From Rhizobium sp. NRK18 (GTDB taxonomy: Bacteria; Pseudomonadota; Alphaproteobacteria; Rhizobiales; Rhizobiaceae), in the NCBI RefSeq assembly GCF_024385575.1, contig NZ_JANFMV010000001.1:62001-126000 (forward strand): 64,000 nucleotides of DNA. Direction: 5' to 3'. Below, in pieces: positions 58,769 through 64,000 of the stretch. Made by a program: the position numbers and the translations under genes. The notes under the pieces are model-generated. The model was given only the letters and a program-made list of their open reading frames with translations. It had not been told where the DNA came from and did no database searches. Within the stretch, counting starts at the first letter, position 1; the number at the start of each line of letters is the position of its first letter.

Positions 58769-60200
58769 TGCGTGCCTTTCCAGTGCTTTTCCCGGTCCAC
58801 CAGGGGGCAGAATCAACCGGCTCCCCGTCATGTCTGAATTCAATGTAAAGTGTTGGCTGACTTGTTTCCAGCGCCAATGCGGCGGCACTTGCAACTCGTG
58901 TCGCGCCCATCACCGCCAGAGGCTCTCCCGCGAAGACAAACTTGCCCTGACTGGTTTTCAGCGAGTCCATGCCCGATAGGATCATATGGTAGCCGTCGCC
59001 CATGTCGAGAATGATCATCTGTCCGTAGCTGCGGAACTTGCCGGCATAGACCACCTGAGCGTCCGCGGGGGCTATCACGAGCATCCCCGCATTCGTCGCG
59101 ATCGTCGTGCCCCTTGCAGGATGGCCCGTCCCGTCCGAATCCCCGTATTTGCGCACGACATCGCCGGCGACCGGGAACTGCAGTTTATTCTTCAAGTCTT
59201 CAAACGCATATGCGGGCGCAATGCGGTTTTTATCGGGCAGGCCATCGTCGGCGAGACCCTTCCCATCATCCGTCTTGCCCTGGCCCTTCTTCAATCGTTC
59301 GATCTCGGCCGCCCGTGCCGCTTCCTTCGCATCGCGCAGCGTCCCGATTTCATTTTCCAGCGAAGCGATCAGGTCCTGCAGGTTGGTCGCCTTGGCGGCG
59401 AGTTCCTCGGACTTCCTGCGTTCCGCTTCCAGCTTGGCGGTGTTTTCGTTGTTGACGCGATCGTTTTCGGCCAGAAGCAGGTCCATGCGCTTCTCCTCTT
59501 CCAGGTTCTGCTGGATGATGGAGGCGTAATTGGCCTTCTCGTTGCGCATGGCGGTTTCGACGGAGGTCAGCTGCTTGAGCGCCGTGATGAGCTTGTCGGT
59601 CTCCTGGCGGATGCCGGGAACGACGGCACCGAGCAGAATTGCGCTGCGCACCGACGCAAGCGCATCCTCGGGGCTGACGAGCAATGCCGGCGGCGGGTTG
59701 CGTCCCATGCGCTGCAATGCGGCGAGAACTTCGGCCAGAACGCCTCGGCGCTCGTGCAGCGACGCGCGGATCTTGTCCTGCTCCAGCCCGAGCGCTGACA
59801 GCTTCTTTTCGCTGTCGATGACCTTGTCTTCGAGTTGCCGGCGTTTTTCGGCGGATTCGATAAGGGCCTGCTTGATGGAGGCGCTGGTCTTCTCCAGCTC
59901 CGCGATGCTGTTTGCGAGCTCCTTGGCGCGCTGGTCGGAGAGCTTCATGCTGTCGGCAAGCTTCTGCATCTCCGCGCGTGTCTGTTCCCGCTTCTCTTCC
60001 AGAGCCTTGGCGGGATCTTCGGGAGCAGCGGCATCGGCGCTGGCGCCGGCGGCGGCGGGAATGGAGTCGGTGGGCGGCTCCTGGGAGTAGACCGGATCGG
60101 CAAAGCCCGGCACGCCGAAAAAGACGAACAGCAACAGGCCGCCTGCCAGCAGTGGCGGCGCCAGAAGCCAGGCATGTCTCTTGTTGGCGGCGATCTTCAT
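58758..60200 (-). CDS. envC: EnvC-like murein hydrolase activator (degenerate LytM)
   Basis: A 480-residue periplasmic protein with a hydrophobic N-terminus (about residues 10–30), two long coiled coils (about residues 60–290, EKREQTRAEMQKL…LEAERRKSEEL), and a C-terminal M23/LytM domain. The zinc sites appear degenerate: GHPARGTTIAT has no Asp at the expected metal position, and YHMILSGM replaces the HxH. It probably activates an amidase rather than cleaving the wall itself. Coupling to ctpA supports a role in cell division and wall turnover. Confidence 0.9.
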   Translation of the reverse strand: MKIAANKRHAWLLAPPLLAGGLLLFVFFGVPGFADPVYSQEPPTDSIPAAAGASADAAAPEDPAKALEEKREQTRAEMQKLADSMKLSDQRAKELANSIAELEKTSASIKQALIESAEKRRQLEDKVIDSEKKLSALGLEQDKIRASLHERRGVLAEVLAALQRMGRNPPPALLVSPEDALASVRSAILLGAVVPGIRQETDKLITALKQLTSVETAMRNEKANYASIIQQNLEEEKRMDLLLAENDRVNNENTAKLEAERRKSEELAAKATNLQDLIASLENEIGTLRDAKEAARAAEIERLKKGQGKTDDGKGLADDGLPDKNRIAPAYAFEDLKNKLQFPVAGDVVRKYGDSDGTGHPARGTTIATNAGMLVIAPADAQVVYAGKFRSYGQMIILDMGDGYHMILSGMDSLKTSQGKFVFAGEPLAVMGATRVASAAALALETSQPTLYIEFRHDGEPVDSAPWWTGKSTGKARNDT

Positions 60201-60310
60201 TCCCTCCCAGCGTAAGCCGGCAAGATTGCGCGAAACTATGGCCCGAGGCGGGCCGGTTCACTCCTTAGCGGAAAAAAGTGCGAAACGGGAGTGCCGGGCG
60301 GGTGCGGCGA

Positions 60311-60793
60311 TCAGGCCCGATGATAGGGGTGTCCGGAAAGAATGGTGACCGCGCGGTATAGCTGTTCAGCAATCAGGATCCGCACGAGCTGGTGCGGCCA
60401 TGTCATGCGGCCGAGGTTGAGGACGTAATCCGCCTTCTGGTGCAGATCGGGATCGAGGCCGTCGGCACCGCCAATGGCGACCATCAGGTCGCGGCGGCCG
60501 TTGTCCTTCAGTGTTTCGAGGAGTTTCGCGAATTCTTCGCTGCCGATCGTCTTGCCGCGCTCGTCGAGGAGAATGAGCGCCGAGCCTGCCGGCAACGCCT
60601 TTTCCAGCATTGCGGCTTCCTCGCGTTTGCGGGTCGCGGCATCGGAGGATCGGCTTTCCTGGACTTCCGTCACGCGGGTAAACTCCAGCCCGATCGCGGG
60701 GCCGGCCTTGGAAAAGCGGTCGAGATAGCGCGCCGACAAATCCTTCTCGGGCCCGGCTTTCAGCCGCCCTACCGCAAAAAGGCCAATTCGCAT
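60311..60793 (-). CDS. rlmH: 23S rRNA (pseudouridine1915-N3)-methyltransferase RlmH
   Basis: A SPOUT-class methyltransferase that modifies pseudouridine 1915 in 23S rRNA helix 69. The 160-residue protein starts MRIGLFAVGRLKAGPEKDL. It has the SAM-binding trefoil segments LLDERGKTIGSEEFA, VAIGGADGLD, and the C-terminal LGRMTWPHQLVRILIAEQLYRA with ILSGHPYHR. The open frame extends 10 codons upstream; MRIGLF is the conserved start. It follows rsfS on the same strand, a common pairing. Confidence 0.95.
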   Translation of the reverse strand: MRIGLFAVGRLKAGPEKDLSARYLDRFSKAGPAIGLEFTRVTEVQESRSSDAATRKREEAAMLEKALPAGSALILLDERGKTIGSEEFAKLLETLKDNGRRDLMVAIGGADGLDPDLHQKADYVLNLGRMTWPHQLVRILIAEQLYRAVTILSGHPYHRA

Positions 60794-60904
60794 GCTTCTC
60801 CCGCCATTTTTTGCGGCGAGCATCCCTGCCGGCCTTTATGGGCCGTCCGGCATGCGTTGCCACAATTTTCAACTCAGGCGATCAGATCATGCCTGAGTGC
60901 TGCA

Positions 60905-61318
60905 TCAATGCAGTGTTTCGTCCTGAATATCGGGCGCGGCCCACATCTTCTCGATGTTGTAGAACTCGCGGACTTCCGGGCGGAACACGTGAATGATGAC
61001 GTCACCGGTGTCGATCAGGACCCAGTCTCCTGTTTCCAGACCTTCGACGCGGGCGCCGGAAAAGCCGTCATCCTTGAGATCGGAAATCAGGCGGTCGGCG
61101 ATCGCGGTGACATGCCGGTTGGATCGCCCGGAGACGACGACCATGTAGTCGCCCAGCGCGGATTTTCCAGCAATGTCGATGGTGACGATATCTTCTGCTT
61201 TGGAGTCCTCGAGGCTGGCGAGGACAGTTTCAAGAGCACGGGCCGCGGCATCGGCGCCACGTTCCTGGCTCTGCGGGAGATGGACTGGCGTCCTTCCCTT
61301 TGCGTGTACTGTTGTCAG
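60905..61318 (-). CDS. rsfS: Ribosome silencing factor RsfS with probable CTG start
   Basis: Binds L14 of the 50S subunit and blocks joining in starvation. The conserved domain runs from RALETVLASLEDSKAEDIVT through IDIAGKSALGDYMVVVSGRS to a C-terminal FRPEVREFYNIEKMW. No ATG, GTG or TTG lies in frame before the Met of DYMVVV (61144), which is deep in the domain. An in-frame stop is at 61336–61334. Between them, CTG at 61318–61316 has AAAGGA six bases upstream and yields MTTVHAKG, as in relatives. A 137-residue protein results. Confidence 0.87.
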   Translation of the reverse strand: MTTVHAKGRTPVHLPQSQERGADAAARALETVLASLEDSKAEDIVTIDIAGKSALGDYMVVVSGRSNRHVTAIADRLISDLKDDGFSGARVEGLETGDWVLIDTGDVIIHVFRPEVREFYNIEKMWAAPDIQDETLH

Positions 61319-61504
61319 GGTTGTTCCTTTCGATCAAAAACAGCACTTCGACTCGGCGCGAAGTTTTGCCGAACCATTAATAAGATAGGCATTGAATGGT
61401 TAATGTTTCAAGACGCCTGCGGTTCAGCGGTTAATGTCTTGTAAAGCAGTGTTGCCCGTTTGCCCGGTTCTTGTGCTGCCTGAAAGCCTCCGGCGCACTC
61501 CTCG

Positions 61505-62122
61505 TCAGCCGGCATTGCGGATCGCCGTCGAGCTCAGCGCAGAGCGGGGGCCGTGAATGAAGGTCCATGCCGGCGCCTTGCGGGCTGACAGCGTTCCGGC
61601 ATCCTCCTCGTCGATCCTGGCGCGGGCAAAGGTCTTGGCCATCTTGGAAGACAGGTAGGAGAGGGTCGAACCCGGCCGGTCGATGACGGCGATGGGAAAG
61701 GTTTCGGCGATGCCTTGCCAATGCTGCCAGCGATCGAAGGACTTCAGATTGTCCGCCCCCATGATCCAGACAAAGCGGACGTCGGGGTTGCGCGCCTTGA
61801 CGAAAGCGAGCGTCTTCGCCGTATAGCTCTGGCCGAGCGACTTCTCGAAGGCCGTTACCTTGATCCGCGGGTCGTGCGCGAGCTTCTCGCTCTGCTCCAG
61901 TCGTTCGGCCAGCGGCGCAAGGCCGGAATGGTTCTTCAGCGGATTTCCCGGCGTCACCAGCCACCAGACCTGATCGAGGCGAAGACGGCGCAGCGCGATC
62001 TCGGCAACCAGCAGATGCCCCTCGTGCGGCGGATTGAACGAGCCGCCGAACAGGCCGACCGCCATGCGCGGTTCCACGTGCGGCATGATCAGGTGCCGTC
62101 GTTCTATCGCTTCCGTCCCCAC
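61505..62122 (-). CDS. nadD: Nicotinate-nucleotide adenylyltransferase
   Basis: Adenylates nicotinate mononucleotide to deamido-NAD in NAD synthesis. The 205-residue protein has the nucleotidyltransferase motif GLFGGSFNPPHEGH near residues 23–36, the VWWLVTPGNPLK segment, the FVWIMGADNL motif, and the C-terminal SSTAIR. The start is a GTG at 62122 with AAGGGAAA upstream; ATG at 62086 is an alternative. It lies 30 bp after proA and upstream of rsfS, as in many alphaproteobacteria. Confidence 0.95.
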   Translation of the reverse strand: MGTEAIERRHLIMPHVEPRMAVGLFGGSFNPPHEGHLLVAEIALRRLRLDQVWWLVTPGNPLKNHSGLAPLAERLEQSEKLAHDPRIKVTAFEKSLGQSYTAKTLAFVKARNPDVRFVWIMGADNLKSFDRWQHWQGIAETFPIAVIDRPGSTLSYLSSKMAKTFARARIDEEDAGTLSARKAPAWTFIHGPRSALSSTAIRNAG

Positions 62123-62152
62123 GTCGGCAGTTTCCCTTCGGTTGCGATCGGC

Positions 62153-63427
62153 TTACGGCCGCGTCTGGCCGCTGCCGCGGACACGATACTTGAACGAGGT
62201 CAGCTGTTCGACCCCGACGGGGCCGCGGGCGTGCATCTTGCCCGTGGCGATGCCGATTTCCGCACCCATGCCGAATTCGCCGCCATCGGCGAATTGCGTG
62301 GAGGCGTTGTGCAGCAGGATCGCCGAATCGATCTCGTTGAAGAAGCGTTCCACGGCGGCCTGATCCTCGGCAATGATCGCTTCGGTGTGGTGCGACGAAT
62401 ACCTGTTGATGTGATTGATCGCGCCGGACACACCGTCGACGACGGCGACCGAAATGATCGCGTCGAGATATTCGGTCGACCAATCCTCTTCCGTCGCCGG
62501 CTTGAAGGCCGGAAAGACCTTGAGCACGGTGGCGGAGGCGCGAATCTCGCAACCGGCCTCCGTCAATGCTTCCAGAAGCGGCATCAGATGCGTGCCGATG
62601 GCGGCGCCGTCGACCAGAAGCGTTTCTGCGGAACCGCAAACGCCCGTCCGCCGCATCTTGGCGTTGACGACGATCTTCTTCGCCATCTCCAGATCCGCCG
62701 AGGCGTCGACATAGATATGGCAGATGCCTTCCAGGTGGGCGAAGACGGGCACGCGGGCTTCGTTCTGGACGCGGGCGACAAGGCTTTTGCCGCCGCGCGG
62801 AACGATGACGTCGATGGCACCGTCGAGACCGGTCAACATGGCGCCGACGGCGGCCCGATCATTGACCGGCACAAGCTGGATGGTGTGTTCCGGCAAACCT
62901 GCCGCCTTCAGACCTGCGACCAGGCAGGCGTGGATCGCCCGCGACGACCGCAGTCCATCCGATCCACCGCGCAGGATCACCGCGTTGCCTGCCTTCAGGC
63001 AGAGCGCGCCGGCATCGGCCGTTACATTCGGGCGGCTTTCATAGATCACGCCGATCACGCCGAGCGGGGTGCGGACCCGCTCGATCTTCAGCCCGTTCGG
63101 CCGGTCCCAGGCGGCGATGACCTCTCCCACCGGATCCTTCAGCGCCGCAATCTCGCGGATGCCTTCCGCCATGGCGGTGACGCGCGCTTCCGTCAGTGTC
63201 AGGCGGTCGACGAACGAATCGGAGAGATCGTTCTTCAGGGCATTCTCCAGATCGACCGCATTGGCGGCGAGAATATCCTTGCTCGCGGCAACCAGCGCAT
63301 CGGCCATGGCGAAAAGCGCTTGGTTCTTCCGCTCCGTCGAGGCGATGGCGACCTTGCGCGATGCCGCCTTGGCATTGCGGCCGATCTCGCTCATCAGTGC
63401 ATCGATGCTGATCATGCCGTCAGACAT
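62153..63427 (-). CDS. proA: Gamma-glutamyl phosphate reductase
   Basis: Reduces gamma-glutamyl phosphate to glutamate semialdehyde in proline synthesis; 424 residues. The catalytic Cys is in [17 protein letters not shown], and the other family signatures are [29 protein letters not shown] and [13 protein letters not shown]. The start MSDGMIS overlaps the end of proB by 8 bp, so the pair is translationally coupled. Confidence 0.97.
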   Translation of the reverse strand: MSDGMISIDALMSEIGRNAKAASRKVAIASTERKNQALFAMADALVAASKDILAANAVDLENALKNDLSDSFVDRLTLTEARVTAMAEGIREIAALKDPVGEVIAAWDRPNGLKIERVRTPLGVIGVIYESRPNVTADAGALCLKAGNAVILRGGSDGLRSSRAIHACLVAGLKAAGLPEHTIQLVPVNDRAAVGAMLTGLDGAIDVIVPRGGKSLVARVQNEARVPVFAHLEGICHIYVDASADLEMAKKIVVNAKMRRTGVCGSAETLLVDGAAIGTHLMPLLEALTEAGCEIRASATVLKVFPAFKPATEEDWSTEYLDAIISVAVVDGVSGAINHINRYSSHHTEAIIAEDQAAVERFFNEIDSAILLHNASTQFADGGEFGMGAEIGIATGKMHARGPVGVEQLTSFKYRVRGSGQTRP

Positions 63428-64000
63428 GGCTTGCGTCCTTCTCCCTGTCGCTCTTGCGCGTCGACGCAGCCGCCGTCATCACAAGATCGTCCCGGTGCAC
63501 CATGGCCGAGCGGCCGGCATATCCGAGTATCGCTTCAATTTCATTGGACTTGCGGCCGGTGATCTGGCGCGCTTCGCTGGCATCATAGCCGGCAAGTCCG
63601 CGGGCGATCTCTCGACCCGAGGGGCCGAAAATCGCAATCGTGTCGCCACGCTCAAACTGGCCGCTCACCAGCGTGACGCCGGCGGGCAGCAGGCTCTTGC
63701 CGGCGGAAAGCGCTCTTTCGGCGCCGGCATCGACATGCATTTCGCCGGCCGGCTGCAGCTTGCCCGCAATCCATGTCTTGCGGGCGGTCACCGGCGTGCC
63801 GGACGGCGCAAACCACGACGACCTGGCGCCCTTGTCGATTGCCGAGAGCGGATGGTCCATCTTGCCGGAGGCGATGATCATGGCACAGCCCGCGGACGTG
63901 GCGATCTTGCCGGCATCGATCTTGGTGCGCATGCCGCCACGCGACAGTTCCGACGCCGCGCCGCCGGCCATGGCCTCGATTTCGGGCGTAATTTCGGCAA
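63420..64000 (-). CDS. proB: Glutamate 5-kinase, partial
   Basis: Phosphorylates glutamate as the first step of proline synthesis. About the last 193 residues are seen; the gene runs off the right edge. [26 protein letters not shown] is the family's substrate/ATP-binding segment. The C-terminal PUA domain begins near [21 protein letters not shown] and includes [17 protein letters not shown]. The gene overlaps proA by 8 bp. Confidence 0.95.
   Translation of the reverse strand, partial: AEITPEIEAMAGGAASELSRGGMRTKIDAGKIATSAGCAMIIASGKMDHPLSAIDKGARSSWFAPSGTPVTARKTWIAGKLQPAGEMHVDAGAERALSAGKSLLPAGVTLVSGQFERGDTIAIFGPSGREIARGLAGYDASEARQITGRKSNEIEAILGYAGRSAMVHRDDLVMTAAASTRKSDREKDASHV

Noticed and set aside
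60980..60995. parS-like GAACACGTGAAT inside rsfS
   Set aside because: Only one half of the palindrome matches, and the TTTC arm is absent.
61144..61144. ATG at 61144 as the start of rsfS
   Set aside because: It would remove the conserved first 58 codons of the family domain, and no ribosome-binding site precedes it. The upstream CTG fits better.
1..64000. CRISPR arrays, insertion sequences, prophage, tRNA and rRNA genes
   Set aside because: Reading both strands by eye showed no regular spaced repeats, transposase or integrase motifs, or cloverleaf-like sequences. A computational scan (tRNAscan-SE, ISfinder, CRISPR finder) would be needed to exclude small ones.

Overview
The window looks like primary-chromosome DNA from a member of the Rhizobiaceae (Agrobacterium/Rhizobium group, Alphaproteobacteria). 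The main reasons are high GC, the gene order PPSR–hemE–hemJ–rho–mnmE–mnmG–rsmG–parA–parB, a very large NAD-dependent glutamate dehydrogenase, imuA–imuB–dnaE2 behind an alphaproteobacterial GAAC-N7-GAAC LexA box, and a mannosylfructose synthesis gene pair known from Agrobacterium. The genus is inference. No rRNA, tRNA, CRISPR array, insertion sequence or prophage was seen, and almost every gene is of core type.

Region 1 (1–10 kb) appears to be the origin-proximal segregation region. The 402-bp gap between the PPSR gene and hemE carries several DnaA-box-like sites and an AT-rich stretch, and it occupies the place of oriC in Caulobacter and rhizobia. Downstream come haem genes (hemE, hemJ), rho, the tRNA/rRNA modification genes mnmE, mnmG and rsmG, and parAB. 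Four ParB-site (parS) sequences lie between hemJ and parA, one of them a perfect 16-bp palindrome. A fifth lies alone near 42.4 kb.

Region 2 (10–32 kb) holds holA–lptE–leuS on the minus strand, a PLP-binding YggS protein, two AMP-forming acyl-CoA synthetases (PrpE- and Acs-type) flanking a TrcR/DUF1013 regulator, a semialdehyde dehydrogenase, an 810-bp non-coding stretch with several hairpins, a chemoreceptor, and the block SDHAF4-like–htpX–rsmB–heparinase-like–purH followed by an Atg22-like MFS transporter.

Region 3 (32–48 kb) contains NAD-GDH, pdxY, carbonic anhydrase, a lytic transglycosylase, asd, a PAP2 phosphatase, leuB, mfpsA–mfppB inserted in the opposite orientation between leuB and leuD, and a CitE-like lyase with small neighbours. 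Upstream of asd lies a 37-codon ORF ending in a Lys/Thr-rich run, followed by two tandem hairpins. Lys and Thr are end products of the pathway that asd feeds, so this may be an undescribed attenuation leader.

Region 4 (48–64 kb) contains the SOS mutasome imuA–imuB–dnaE2, an iron-storage pair bfd–bfr with a TTG start and gene overlap, and a minus-strand block around ribosome function, the cell wall and proline/NAD synthesis: proB–proA–nadD–rsfS–rlmH–envC–ctpA–polysaccharide deacetylase–rppH. The rsfS gene has no ATG, GTG or TTG that could start the conserved domain. A CTG with a well-placed ribosome-binding site is the best start.
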